A stretch of DNA of 64,000 bases from Sideroxydans lithotrophicus ES-1. GTDB lineage: Bacteria; Pseudomonadota; Gammaproteobacteria; Burkholderiales; Gallionellaceae. How positions within the stretch are numbered: position 1 is the first letter of the stretch; every line of letters begins with the position of its first letter. Positions 8,230 to 16,969 of the stretch are shown here, piece after piece. Below the pieces are notes generated by a model. The model was not told where the DNA came from, ran no database searches, and worked only from the letters and a program-made list of their open reading frames with translations. A program made the translations under genes and the position numbers. Location of the stretch: NCBI RefSeq assembly GCF_000025705.1, contig NC_013959.1, forward strand, positions 1,930,001 through 1,994,000, written 5' to 3'.

Positions 8230-9014
8230 TACTTACCCATCCCCAAGTTGCGCCACATGCGGCCAGTGACCGACTGCAAGTTCAGCAGCTGCGATAGCTG
8301 GTTGGCTGCGATGGCTGAATTGGTGATTTTTGCCGCCTGCAGGGTGACGTTCGAACCGGGCAGCAAACCGCCCAGCGTGCCGATGTTTCCGGCTGTGCTA
8401 CCTACCGAACCGATAAGCGTGTTTACGCGGCCCTGCACGGCCAGCACGGGGCCGGTGACGCTGTTGATCGCAGCGGTGCTGGCACTGGCGAAGCTGCTAA
8501 CCGCCTTGATTGCCGTGTCCAGCGTGGTCAACAGGCCCGTCAGCGGACCGTCGCCAATCTTCTGGCCAGCGGCCAGCGCCTTGGTGATGTCGTCGCGCAT
8601 CACGTCGTCAAGGCTTGGGGATGGTGTCGCCATGATCGGCTGCGATAAGTCCTGCACCACTAGGCAGCTGATGGTGTAGGGCATCTTGTAGAAGCGTTCA
8701 AAGTCGGCGTCGAAGCTCTCGACCACGACCAGATAGGCCAATTCCGACCAGGTAAGCACGCATTGCTTACCCGATTTGCGCAGCCAATCCAGATAGCGGG
8801 CGCGTGGCAGCGCACTTTGGCCCAACAGCATCCCCGACCACTGCAGCGGCTTGTCGTCCGGTCCCATCGCATCGACTGAACGACGGCCGCCGACCAGTTT
8901 GTGCACGGTCAGCGCCTGTTTTCCGCCGAATGGGATTTTCTGCGGCACTTCGGCGTAAGTGAAATAGAAGTCGTCGCCGCCCTGGACAGCAAGATGAACA
9001 ACGGTATCGACCAT
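8229..9014 (-). CDS. baseplate/tail protein between tape measure and hub
   Basis: 261 aa. The N-terminal ~100 residues form a beta-rich domain (FGGKQALTVHKLVGGRR, WSGMLLG, SCLVVQD), and an Ala/Ser/Thr-rich helical C-terminus follows. Position equals Mu gp43 (N, 'DNA circulation') or LysM-type tail proteins that connect tape measure and hub. Exact family not settled. Confidence 0.6.
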   Translation of the reverse strand: MVDTVVHLAVQGGDDFYFTYAEVPQKIPFGGKQALTVHKLVGGRRSVDAMGPDDKPLQWSGMLLGQSALPRARYLDWLRKSGKQCVLTWSELAYLVVVESFDADFERFYKMPYTISCLVVQDLSQPIMATPSPSLDDVMRDDITKALAAGQKIGDGPLTGLLTTLDTAIKAVSSFASASTAAINSVTGPVLAVQGRVNTLIGSVGSTAGNIGTLGGLLPGSNVTLQAAKITNSAIAANQLSQLLNLQSVTGRMWRNLGMGK

Positions 9015-9016
9015 CC

Positions 9017-10840
9017 TTAACCTCTAAATCCTGCACCGACCGGGCGCTGCATCATGCTGCCGTCAAAGCCAGATGTGCCGCCTGTCGGGCGACCAGCTGC
9101 GCGGGCCTGATGGCCTGACACGATTTCCCCGACCTTTTTGCCGTCCATGTAGACGGCGCTGTTGCCGGCGCTTGAAAATGACCTGCCCGACCGGACAGTT
9201 TTCGATTCCTGATCGAGCGCGTCCTGTGCTTCCTTGTTGCCAAGCAACGCCAGCAACCACGCGATGTTGTGTCCGCCACGGTCTTTGTGGGCATCCGACA
9301 GGTTGTCGTGGATCACTGAACCGACTGCGTATCCTGCCCCCAGCGCAGCGGCAGCCCCGCCCAAATATCGAAGGGCTGCCGCGCTTCTGCCTAGCGATGC
9401 GGCAACGCCACCGGCACCGCCAAATTCCAATGCCACACCCAGCAGTTTGATGCCGCTGCCCAAGACCATCAGCGGGCCGCTGACCATCATGGCAACGGAC
9501 AGGCCGGCGATGCTGTAAACCAGATTCTTCAAGCCGTCCGGATGCTTTCCTATCCATTCGCCCATCTGCTTTACCAGCGGGATGGCTTGCTCGAGTGCGG
9601 CCTTCAATAACGGCAGCGCTGCCGTGCCGAATTCCAGTTCCAGCTGGTTGACCTTCGCCTGCAGGTCGATCTGTTGGCCGACCGTCGAACCCTTACCCTG
9701 CGCATACAGGGCATTCATGCCCATAGCGTTCTGCGCCTGCGCCATGTAGTTGCCGATCTGGCCGCGCTCAAGGTAAAGCTGCGCCAGAAAGTCGGCGGCG
9801 TTCCGGTTGCTGGCCATCTGGTTGATGATCGGCAGCACCTTGTTGGTGTTGTTGATGTCCACGCCCTTGGCTGCCAGCTTCGGCAGCAGCACGGTATTCA
9901 GCCACGCCAGCGGGTTGTCGATCATCAGCTGCGACTGCGCCAGCGCGCCAGGTGCCACCTTGGTGATGTGGCCGGTCGTGCCGTATTTGATCTGATGCGG
10001 ATCCAGCAGGCCATATTTGGCCATCTGTTCGGCGACCTGCTGCGTCGTTCTGCCGGCGACCAAGTTCTGATAAGCCGACATCATCTGTTGGCCGGATCGC
10101 TGGCCGCCCTTTTCCTGCATGATGTGGCCCAGCGCGAACATGAAGTCGTCGTTCACGCTCTTGCCGGCGACACCACCTGTTTTCATCATGGCCAGAAAGT
10201 CGGACGGCTTGACCATGCCACCGGATGCCGCATAGTTCTTCACGAACAGGTCGGCCATGCGATCTAGCTTTTCGCTGGTGAAGTTGCGCATCAGGCCGCG
10301 CATTTCCATCACCTTCACGATGTCGGCGAACTGCTTCTCTGCACCCGCGCCGTGGCCTTCGCCCTTTCCCTGCCCCGACATATAGGCTTCCATGCCGAAG
10401 CGCATGCGCGCCAGCACAGGGGCCAATTCTGCCGTGTGTTTCATGTCGCCGGTAATGGCCTGCGTTTCAGTCACCAAGCGCAGCGCTTCCAGCTGGGTCG
10501 TGCCGGCCGTGCTTTTGGCGATGGCTTGCGCTTGCGCTGCCAGTGATGCCGTCGAACCGCCCCCGAACTTGTTGTCCAGGTTCAACGCTTTCAGACGGTT
10601 CATCTGCTGTTCGTAGCGCACAGCCTCATTCGTGGCCGCTTTCAGCGTCATCGCCAGCCCGAAACCTGCGCCGGTTGTCAGCGCGCCAGCCTTGAAAAGA
10701 CGGCCGATACGGTCCAGTTTGTTCTGTAATTCGCCTGCCTGGGTGTTGGCTTTGACCAGATGCCTTGTCAAAATGCCCATGACACCGCTAAACTCGTCCT
10801 TAATCCTGAGTTTTACGGCTACTTCGTAGGCATCAAACAT
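9017..10840 (-). CDS. tail tape measure protein
   Basis: 607 aa, longest tail gene. N-terminal coiled region (RIKDEFSGVMGILTRHLVKA), long helical Ala/Gln-rich body, and hydrophobic segments at about residues 450-520 (LVYSIAGLSVAMMVSGPLMVLG and an AAALRYLGGAAAALGAGYAVG stretch), as expected for a tape measure that also forms a membrane channel. Length would set a relatively short contractile tail (family knowledge). Its start overlaps a small opposing ORF. Confidence 0.88.
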   Translation of the reverse strand: MFDAYEVAVKLRIKDEFSGVMGILTRHLVKANTQAGELQNKLDRIGRLFKAGALTTGAGFGLAMTLKAATNEAVRYEQQMNRLKALNLDNKFGGGSTASLAAQAQAIAKSTAGTTQLEALRLVTETQAITGDMKHTAELAPVLARMRFGMEAYMSGQGKGEGHGAGAEKQFADIVKVMEMRGLMRNFTSEKLDRMADLFVKNYAASGGMVKPSDFLAMMKTGGVAGKSVNDDFMFALGHIMQEKGGQRSGQQMMSAYQNLVAGRTTQQVAEQMAKYGLLDPHQIKYGTTGHITKVAPGALAQSQLMIDNPLAWLNTVLLPKLAAKGVDINNTNKVLPIINQMASNRNAADFLAQLYLERGQIGNYMAQAQNAMGMNALYAQGKGSTVGQQIDLQAKVNQLELEFGTAALPLLKAALEQAIPLVKQMGEWIGKHPDGLKNLVYSIAGLSVAMMVSGPLMVLGSGIKLLGVALEFGGAGGVAASLGRSAAALRYLGGAAAALGAGYAVGSVIHDNLSDAHKDRGGHNIAWLLALLGNKEAQDALDQESKTVRSGRSFSSAGNSAVYMDGKKVGEIVSGHQARAAGRPTGGTSGFDGSMMQRPVGAGFRG

Positions 10841-11090
10841 GGCTCGGTTCTCTTTCTCTTTTAGGCTGCGTGACTGGCTGGCAGATCGTGTCCGCGGTAT
10901 TCAATATCCGCGCCAACAATACATGCCGCAAAGCACCCAACGGCCGTTTTTCCGCTATCAGATGCCACTGTGGCAGCGCATTGCGGCGTTGCAGCTTGGC
11001 CTATTCACCACTTTGGCCGGACTGCTTCTGTCGGCTGCCGGCCTATTTGTGGCTTACGTTTTCGTTAAAGCGCTTTTTTCCATTTCATAG
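10839..11090 (+). CDS. possible opposing small membrane protein gene
   Basis: An 83-aa plus-strand ORF fills the only sizeable gap (10,841-11,053) in the leftward tail operon. It begins FSFSFRLRDWLADRV, with a strong hydrophobic helix near the C-terminus (about residues 53-80). Start and end overlap neighbouring minus genes by 2 and 37 nt. The protein looks like a real basic membrane protein, but no clear SD or promoter is visible. Could also be chance coding opposite a spacer. Confidence 0.35.
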   Translation: MARFSFSFRLRDWLADRVRGIQYPRQQYMPQSTQRPFFRYQMPLWQRIAALQLGLFTTLAGLLLSAAGLFVAYVFVKALFSIS

Positions 11091-11557
11091 AACGCCTCGA
11101 TGCTGGGCTGTCCGCCGATCGATGCGGCTGCCGTCTTTCCGATGATCCTGTGCACCTTGTCGCGGCTGTCATAAGCTGCTGGGCCTAAGAATGGCCGCGG
11201 CGGGATGTGTTCTGTGCCGAATTCCTGATACTTGGCCACCGGGTCTTTGCTTCCGATGATGGCTTCCAATGCGTTGTGTTCGGTCACGATGGTGTCGCGC
11301 ATGTCGCCAGTGCGTAGCAAGGGTGCATCCAGCGGGAAGCCTTTGCGCGCCTTGTCTGCTTCGGTGCTGTCGGCAAGTGGTTCCCATGCCGGAAAGGGTC
11401 CGGTTTCTGCCTGGTATTCGCCGATCCGGTCTTGTGCGTCTTTCTGCACCACCTTGGCGGCAAAACCCATCGCGGTTTCCAGATTGACAACCAGCCGAAC
11501 GTTGTCAGCGACCAGCATTTCAGCAAGTCCGCCGAAGCTATCCAGCACCTTATTCAT
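11054..11557 (-). CDS. HK97-gp10/virion-morphogenesis-like tail completion protein
   Basis: 167 aa. C-terminal PLLRTGDMRDTI followed by KYQEFGTEHIPPRPFLGP is the signature of HK97-gp10-like/phage virion morphogenesis proteins that act at the head-tail interface. Here it lies between the tail chaperone and the tape measure. Its ATG (11,557) overlaps the stop (11,550-11,552) of the frameshifted chaperone extension by a few nt. Confidence 0.7.
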   Translation of the reverse strand: MNKVLDSFGGLAEMLVADNVRLVVNLETAMGFAAKVVQKDAQDRIGEYQAETGPFPAWEPLADSTEADKARKGFPLDAPLLRTGDMRDTIVTEHNALEAIIGSKDPVAKYQEFGTEHIPPRPFLGPAAYDSRDKVHRIIGKTAAASIGGQPSIEAFYEMEKSALTKT

Positions 11558-12085
11558 CTTTTTCCCATTTCAGGCGGTCGATGTTGAACTTGTTACCTTC
11601 GAAGCGGCTGAAGTTGATAGCCATCGCCTCGCGGAAAATGTCGTCCATTTCAAAGGCCGCATCGAACGGAACGCCATTTTTAACGAGCCAGCAAACTTCG
11701 AAAAAAACGTCGTTCCTTAGGATTTTTTTAAGTCTGCCTCGGCCTTTTTCTCGTCCTCGGAGTTTTCGCCGAATTTCTCATCGATGCCGGTCATTATGGC
11801 CGCGTAGCCGTGGGCATCCAGGCGCGTCAGTAGTGCATCGACTTCGCGCGGGGTCGTTGGTGTGGTCACTGCGTCATCGTCGATAGCCGCAACAAACAGA
11901 AGCGGGCTGACCATTGAAATGTAGGCGGACGGCACGTTGCCCAGCATCTTGACCATGTTGAATTGCGCCAGAAAATGCGGTTTTTTCAGCTTGATCTTGC
12001 GGCCTTTGGCATCTTCCACCGTATGTTCAGCGGCTGCCGTCGCTTTCATGGCATCGGATGGTTTGTTAAGTGTGAGGTTTGCCAT
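11550..12085 (-). CDS. tail assembly chaperone, -1 frameshifted long form (gpGT-like)
   Basis: If the ribosome slips back one base on the A7 run (11,723-11,729), translation leaves the short form after ...DLKK and continues ILRNDVFFEV...CWLVKNGVPFDAAFEMD... for about 58 residues to TAA at 11,550-11,552. The extension reads as a normal T-type domain, has no start codon or RBS of its own, and exactly fills the otherwise empty 11,558-11,716 gap. This is the conserved G/GT arrangement of long-tailed phages; the slippage itself is inferred. Confidence 0.78.
11717..12085 (-). CDS. tail assembly chaperone, short form (gpG-like)
   Basis: 122 aa, located between tube and tape measure genes as in most long-tailed phages. 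Charged protein with KKPHFLAQFNMVKMLG and VDALLTRLDAHGYAAIM, ending ADLKKS at TAA 11,717-11,719. The last codons are tta-aaa-aaa, which form a slippery A-tract (see next entries). Binds the tape measure during tail assembly. Confidence 0.82.
   Translation of the reverse strand: MANLTLNKPSDAMKATAAAEHTVEDAKGRKIKLKKPHFLAQFNMVKMLGNVPSAYISMVSPLLFVAAIDDDAVTTPTTPREVDALLTRLDAHGYAAIMTGIDEKFGENSEDEKKAEADLKKS
11723..11729 (-). promoter_or_regulatory. -1 ribosomal frameshift slippery heptamer
   Basis: Minus-strand A-AAA-AAA (zero-frame codons tta-aaa-aaa), two codons before the short-form stop. Both tRNALys can re-pair after a -1 shift. It is positioned precisely where the two chaperone frames must join. 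Confidence 0.75.
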
Positions 12086-12088
12086 GTG

Positions 12089-12520
12089 TTAAACCACCGT
12101 CTTTTTGCGGGATGCCTCAAAGCTGACTTTGATTTTCACCGAAGCATCGCCCTTCCAGTCGCCCGCATCATCCAGCGACATAATCACATGCTCGTATCGG
12201 TACTGCGACGTGCTGCCATCCGGATTACTGATGGTTTCCAGAATCGTCGCCGGGATCTCGCTGATGCCCGCGAAGTAGTTGGCCTCGAGTTGTACGAAAT
12301 AATCCTCGACCAAGCTGTCCGCCCGTTCCACTTCGAAGCTGCCAGACCAGCCATCGAAGAAGCGCAGCGTGTCGGTCACGCCGTCCAGGCGTTTGACCTT
12401 CTGCTTGCTGGTTTCCTGCTTTGTGTTAAAGCCGGTGATTTTGTTGATCGTGAGCGGCCCGTTCGACGTAGTGACGGCAAGGCTGACGTCGCGGCCAATG
12501 GAATATCCGTTTTGTGGCAT
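12089..12520 (-). CDS. tail tube protein
   Basis: 143 aa, directly after the sheath gene. Beta-sandwich-type sequence with SIGRDVSLAV, WSGSFEVERAD and YRYEHVIMSLDDAGDWKG, matching Mu/XkdM-type tube proteins. Polymerises into the inner tube of the contractile tail. Confidence 0.82.
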   Translation of the reverse strand: MPQNGYSIGRDVSLAVTTSNGPLTINKITGFNTKQETSKQKVKRLDGVTDTLRFFDGWSGSFEVERADSLVEDYFVQLEANYFAGISEIPATILETISNPDGSTSQYRYEHVIMSLDDAGDWKGDASVKIKVSFEASRKKTVV

Positions 12521-12578
12521 GTTGCGCCTCCAAATAGAAGCAGCCGCACAAGGCGGCCGCTATGGGGTTAAGGTTGGA

Positions 12579-14114
12579 TTACTGCTTGAGGTTGATTTGA
12601 ACGGACTGGCCGCCTTCCAGATTGATCAGGAAGTCGAACACCACGGACAGGTATTTCACCTGCACATCGGCCTGCAGATAGCCAAGCGCCACACGGTTCG
12701 ATGGGTTGTTGTTCGCGTCGATCTGCACGGCAAACGCTGGGCCGCCGTTCACGTCGCCGATCATGCCGGCCTGTTCCAGATTGGACAGGAAGGCATCCAT
12801 CGAACCTTTGGCAGTCTTGCGCAGATCGGTGGTTTGCAGTGCACCGACCACCCAGCCAAACGATTGCGCCAGCGTCATGCCCAAGTAGTTGGTCATGCGG
12901 GTGTAGTTGTCGCCGTTCGTTGCCGAATTGCTGCTGGAGTTGCGTCCGGTCTGTGCGCCGTAGTAATTGCCGCCTGGGCATGGATTGCTAATCAGATCCA
13001 GACGGGCTGCGACGACACCTGCGATGTCGGCGTTGCTGTATGGCTGGTTTGCATTCACGCGCTGCGTGCCGGTGATGCCAGCGATGGGTTTGTTCAGGGT
13101 CGAAAGGTGCGGGCCTTGGCTGGCACATCTGGCAGCGGCGAAAGTGGCCGGCGCCATCATGCGGGACTGGCCGTTCACGTTGTCCTGCCAGTATTCCCAA
13201 TCGCCAACCAGAATCTTGCAGCCGTAGCTGTCCACGCCTGCCGTGTTCAGACTGGTCCCAACTGTCGAATACGATGCACCGGCTGGGCCTTGCCCGAAGT
13301 AGTACATGCCCTCGCCCAAAACGAAAGTGTTGATTGCCGTCCATTGGGTCTGATCGGTCACGTCGACCAAGTTCAGCACTTGCGCACCTGTTCCGCGCAA
13401 TGCGTACATGCCGGTGCGTGCGGTGCCATCTGTGCCAACCAAGACCGAATCGGTCAGGGTTGTGGTGCCATCTGTGCCGCTGGCCAGCGTGTAGGTCGTG
13501 ACAACGTTCGGGGCTGCTGTGCCAACGCCAATGCTGGCGACAACCAACTGGGAAGGTCCGCGCGTGCCGGATTGGCCGTTGTTCACGGCAGAAACCAAGT
13601 TCTGCCAGAAGGTCGCGCCAGTTCCTGCGATGTTGTCGAACACCTCTGGCGCATAACCCGGAAGTGTTACGGTCAGCTTGAAGGTGCTTTGTTTTGTGCC
13701 GGCTGTGATGCCTGCCGTAATCGTGTTGCCGACCGTGCCGGTATAGATACCCGCTACAGACGCGCCTATGGCTGGCGTGGCGTTGGTGTCCATCAGGTTG
13801 ACGGTGGCCGCGCTGTCGGTGCCGTCCGTTACGCGAACAACACGCTGGTTGTATGCGCCGACTTGGAAGCCGATGGCGATAGCCGACGCAAGATCATATT
13901 TGCGAACCTGCTGCACACCATATAAGCGCTGCGCATCAGAAGGTGAGCCGATGACCATTGGGCTGTTTTTTGGCCCCCAAGAGGCGATGCCTACTTGAGC
14001 ATAGATGTCTGTCGGCACGCCGTTGATATAGCGATTCTTCGGCGGGACGATCTGCGGATAGACGCCCGGCGCCTGCAGTGCCGTTGCATTGAGTTGCCCT
14101 AGCTGGAAAAGCAT
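12579..14114 (-). CDS. tail sheath protein
   Basis: 511 aa. N-terminal PGVYPQIVPPKNRYINGVPTD and VGIASWGPKNSP are typical for sheath proteins. The C-terminal domain has DLRKTAKGSMDAFLSNL and a final strand with VFDFLINLEGGQSVQINL, which forms the inter-subunit mesh in sheaths. Proves a contractile (myovirus) tail. Confidence 0.92.
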   Translation of the reverse strand: MLFQLGQLNATALQAPGVYPQIVPPKNRYINGVPTDIYAQVGIASWGPKNSPMVIGSPSDAQRLYGVQQVRKYDLASAIAIGFQVGAYNQRVVRVTDGTDSAATVNLMDTNATPAIGASVAGIYTGTVGNTITAGITAGTKQSTFKLTVTLPGYAPEVFDNIAGTGATFWQNLVSAVNNGQSGTRGPSQLVVASIGVGTAAPNVVTTYTLASGTDGTTTLTDSVLVGTDGTARTGMYALRGTGAQVLNLVDVTDQTQWTAINTFVLGEGMYYFGQGPAGASYSTVGTSLNTAGVDSYGCKILVGDWEYWQDNVNGQSRMMAPATFAAARCASQGPHLSTLNKPIAGITGTQRVNANQPYSNADIAGVVAARLDLISNPCPGGNYYGAQTGRNSSSNSATNGDNYTRMTNYLGMTLAQSFGWVVGALQTTDLRKTAKGSMDAFLSNLEQAGMIGDVNGGPAFAVQIDANNNPSNRVALGYLQADVQVKYLSVVFDFLINLEGGQSVQINLKQ

Positions 14115-14130
14115 GTTTTTGCCTCCTGAA

Positions 14131-14158
14131 AAAGAAAAAGGCCGCGTGCAGCGGCCTT
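14131..14158 (-). terminator. terminator upstream of the sheath gene
   Basis: Minus-strand GGCCGC stem, TGCAC loop, GCGGCC stem and T5-C-T5 tract, following the 50-aa gene. The sheath start lies 17 nt past it, so sheath expression must use read-through, antitermination or its own promoter. Confidence 0.85.
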
Positions 14159-14178
14159 CGTGTGGTTAAGTGAAACGG

Positions 14179-14331
14179 TTATGCGGCGACTTTGTGGCAG
14201 TGATGGGCGTTTTCGCCAGCCAGCACCTTATCGATGGTTGGCTGGTCGGTGATGCGGTCACCGCGCTGGTAGTCGCCGAAGGGCAATACCACCACCAAGA
14301 CGTAAGCGGGTGTTTGGTCGTTTTTGGCCAT
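14179..14331 (-). CDS. 50-aa phage protein
   Basis: Short complete frame from ATG 14,331 to TAA 14,179-14,181: a basic start (MAKNDQTPAY), a central VLVVVLPFGDYQRGD and a C-terminal HHCHK cluster. It lies between the neck protein and the sheath, where many myophages have a small DUF2635-like protein with a similar 'F..YQRGD' core. Assignment to that family is tentative. Confidence 0.6.
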   Translation of the reverse strand: MAKNDQTPAYVLVVVLPFGDYQRGDRITDQPTIDKVLAGENAHHCHKVAA

Positions 14332-14343
14332 GTCTGATGTCCT

Positions 14344-15216
14344 TTATTGGTTGATTGTGAAAGTGCTGATCGGGGCTGTCGCTCCGGTTGGCTGGATACT
14401 GAAGTTTTCCTGTACTGCAATGATTTGCGTGTCGATTTCGGTCTGCGTCGTCGCGTATTCGACGGTGTACAACAGGTCTCTTCGATACAACCCGACCTTC
14501 TGGTTGTTATCAGTGATGGGACTGCTTTTATAAATCAGACGCGCAGCGGTGCCATCTGCCAACATAATGAATTGTGTAACGGCAAGAACAGGATCGAACG
14601 CAGCAACGATCGCGTCACGATGAACTGACGTATCGCTCCAGGTAACAAGCTGAAAAACACGCTCCTGTCTGCGTATCTCACGGATACTGGTACCTGTCGT
14701 CCCCACTCTGGCATGGCTGATATGTGCAGCAGTCGGCAGCGTAATGACTGCGCCTGCGCTGCTTGCCCCGGTGAAATCTACGGCAACCAATGCAGCAAGT
14801 GCGGTTGCGATGCTGTTCAACGTATCCGTCGGTTGTACCGAATAGACATAGTTCTTGGTGCCAACTCCCAGCGCCAGGTTGTGTGTCGAGAATGGCGAAG
14901 GCATCGCGCCACCTACCGTTACCTGTTGGCCGTTGATTGCCAGTGTCAACGTAGCGGGAACAATCGACAGCGTTTCCCACTTCTTCGGATAGCGTGTTGT
15001 GTTGCGCTCGCTGGGGGTCGGGAATACCGACACGTGCGCCTTGCCTATTTTCAGGTCGGCATCCAGCTGAGCTGGAATCGGCCATCCGGCATACACCACG
15101 CAAGGAACATTTGCGACCGGGCTCGGCGGATTCACTCCAACTGGGATGCCAGCCGGATAGAGCGTCTGCGCAATCAGTGTAACTAGCGCGTTTTCAACAT
15201 CTGAAAGATCAGCCAT
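14344..15216 (-). CDS. neck/tail terminator-like protein
   Basis: 290 aa. The N-terminal region (LSDVENALVTLIAQTLYPAG) resembles tail-terminator/Gp37-type proteins that cap the tail tube; the middle is beta-rich and the C-terminus has RRDLLYTVEYATTQ. Overlaps the downstream 64-aa gene by 8 nt. Role from position between connectors and sheath. Confidence 0.55.
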   Translation of the reverse strand: MADLSDVENALVTLIAQTLYPAGIPVGVNPPSPVANVPCVVYAGWPIPAQLDADLKIGKAHVSVFPTPSERNTTRYPKKWETLSIVPATLTLAINGQQVTVGGAMPSPFSTHNLALGVGTKNYVYSVQPTDTLNSIATALAALVAVDFTGASSAGAVITLPTAAHISHARVGTTGTSIREIRRQERVFQLVTWSDTSVHRDAIVAAFDPVLAVTQFIMLADGTAARLIYKSSPITDNNQKVGLYRRDLLYTVEYATTQTEIDTQIIAVQENFSIQPTGATAPISTFTINQ

Positions 15217-15403
15217 TTGTCACTTTTCCAATCAGTTCGACTTCTGGATTTGGAAATGTGATTTTTGCTTCTGCACCGCCGCAAGCATCAACATGCCATT
15301 CGATGGCCGTGATACAACCTGTAATACGGTTGCCGTCCACATCAAATACCTTCATTCCTTGTGGAGTTCCGTCGCTGATTATCTTGATTTGCTTGTTTGA
15401 CAT
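15209..15403 (-). CDS. 64-aa phage protein in the connector cluster
   Basis: Starts at ATG 15,403 (MSNKQIKIISDG), 2 nt after the preceding gene. The earlier in-frame start at 15,433 lies inside that gene. Compact beta-type protein (VFDVDGNRITGCITAIEWHV). In many myophages a similar small gene stands here; no function known to me. Confidence 0.6.
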   Translation of the reverse strand: MSNKQIKIISDGTPQGMKVFDVDGNRITGCITAIEWHVDACGGAEAKITFPNPEVELIGKVTNG

Positions 15404-15405
15404 GC

Positions 15406-15756
15406 TTAAGTCTCCAGGCGCTCGCACACGCAACTGTGACCCAACGAATTCCAGTAAGGCCCGATTACCTGATACCGCTGCCCTAGATCGTCAGTAATGA
15501 CATCACGCATCAGAATCGTGCCAAGAGCTACCGCTTGCAGTGGAATAAACACCTTCCAGAGCGTCTTTCCGGCATCAGCTGGCAGATTTGCGTCAGGCTT
15601 TCCACGCTCTTTTGCCAATTGAATGTTGGCTGGTACAGGAGTCGCGACAACCGGCGTTTCTGTCGATTGTTGCTCACCGCCATAGGCAACAGCACCAACG
15701 CCAGTTGGCTGTGTTGGTCTGGTGACCATCACAGCCCGTGGATATAGAAAACTCAT
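15406..15756 (-). CDS. head-tail connector/stopper-like protein
   Basis: 116 aa between the adaptor-like and neck genes. The C-terminal half has WKVFIPLQAVALGTILMRDVITDDLGQRYQVIGPYW, a beta-barrel-like pattern seen in head-closure (stopper) proteins. Low-complexity Thr/Pro/Val stretch in the middle. Assignment from order and pattern only. Confidence 0.5.
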   Translation of the reverse strand: MSFLYPRAVMVTRPTQPTGVGAVAYGGEQQSTETPVVATPVPANIQLAKERGKPDANLPADAGKTLWKVFIPLQAVALGTILMRDVITDDLGQRYQVIGPYWNSLGHSCVCERLET

Positions 15757-15759
15757 GAT

Positions 15760-16698
15760 TTATGCGAATGCTCGAGCGCGGAACGGCTGCAGCATCGCCT
15801 TCACGTCATCTGACAATACCGACGCAGAAAACTGCTCAATGCCGGTGTCGCCAGCCTTCAGGTTCTTGACGTTGCCGATCTGCGGATTTTGTTGAAGTGC
15901 GGTGATGATCTGCGCGCAGGCCAGTTTTACATCTGCTGGCAGATTCGAATACAGATACCCGGCGACATAACGCACACGGATCTCGCTGTAGTACGCCAAC
16001 ATGATGCCGGCAGGTACCCAAAGCTGTCCGGTATACGGTTCCACGCCAGCCGCTGTGTTCGCCGGCCAGATTTCCCATGCTGGCGGGCCGCCGAACTTGT
16101 TCAAGCTGGCCAAGAGATTGAAGTTGTCGGTATTGGTCGCACCGGCTTCGCCGCGGCGTCCATAACCATAGCGTCCGGTACCGCCGACAATACGCATCAC
16201 TGGCGTAAAGCCAAGCGTCACTTCGCTGCGATTTTTCGGCAGGTACTTGCGCTCAGTGATGAGCAAGCCAGTCTCAATCTTGCAGCCAGAGTTATGCGCG
16301 AATTGCACGCCGCTAGGCACGTTCGCCGAAGTGCTACCCAGCGTAATCTTGCCATTTGGCTGATCAATGCTGGTGACCTGAACAGTTTCAGTGACAGATG
16401 TATTCGCCCGATCCAATACGACGCAATCGCCAATCTGAAGTGCGCCAATTGGGCCAGTCACTGGAATAGAGAGTCCATTGCCCGGACCGAACGATGCAGT
16501 GGCGGTGAGCGTGAACTCAGGATCCTGCGCGGTCATGAAGCACGGATTGCCAACACTATCTGCGGTGTAAAGCAATCCGGACGAGCGCCGCAGATAAGCG
16601 TCGATCAAGACGCTGGCTTGCGCTATTTGTGCCGCAGTCGCTGTGGGAACGCCATAATTCGCCAGATCGCCGCTTTGAAGATAAGCGGATGCTGGCAT
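15760..16698 (-). CDS. head-tail adaptor-like protein
   Basis: 312 aa. N-terminal YGVPTATAAQIAQASVLIDAYLRR and C-terminal LPADVKLACAQIITALQQN helices enclose a beta insertion. The two-helix pattern matches the gp6-like adaptor (connector) proteins that dock on the portal ring. Longer than a minimal adaptor (about 100-150 aa) because of the insertion. Confidence 0.55.
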   Translation of the reverse strand: MPASAYLQSGDLANYGVPTATAAQIAQASVLIDAYLRRSSGLLYTADSVGNPCFMTAQDPEFTLTATASFGPGNGLSIPVTGPIGALQIGDCVVLDRANTSVTETVQVTSIDQPNGKITLGSTSANVPSGVQFAHNSGCKIETGLLITERKYLPKNRSEVTLGFTPVMRIVGGTGRYGYGRRGEAGATNTDNFNLLASLNKFGGPPAWEIWPANTAAGVEPYTGQLWVPAGIMLAYYSEIRVRYVAGYLYSNLPADVKLACAQIITALQQNPQIGNVKNLKAGDTGIEQFSASVLSDDVKAMLQPFRARAFA

Positions 16699-16699
16699 T

Positions 16700-16969
16700 T
16701 TAGTAAGTCAGGCCGTTCATGTTGGTCGCTGTCGTACCGGTGGCATAAACTTTGGTCACTGCTATTTTTAGCAGCGTCCCAGCGGGAACGGCGGTGAATG
16801 TCACGCCAGTTTGACCGTTTGCCATATCAACCTTCACGTTGCCGGCGCCGCCAACCCACAAACCATCGTAAGCCACAGCAGCGGTGTCGCTTGTCGTAAC
16901 AGCGGCAGCACCTGTGTAGTTCTCGCCAACAGCCTGAAGTTCAGCGGTCTTCGGATAGGTCTTATTCAC
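16700..16969 (-). CDS. small capsid-associated (spike/decoration-like) protein
   Basis: 89 aa beta-rich protein with LWVGGAGNVKVDMANG, VTFTAVPAGTLLKIAV and YATGTTATN. This 'GGAGNVKV...VPAGTLLPV' pattern is common in small virion proteins encoded next to the capsid gene. Could be a head decoration or spike-base protein; unproven. Confidence 0.5.
   Translation of the reverse strand: MNKTYPKTAELQAVGENYTGAAAVTTSDTAAVAYDGLWVGGAGNVKVDMANGQTGVTFTAVPAGTLLKIAVTKVYATGTTATNMNGLTY

Noticed and set aside
12540-12562. Hairpin between sheath and tube genes as terminator
   Set aside because: The stem has a mismatch and is followed by TTCTATTTGG, not a T-tract; the tube SD lies directly after it.
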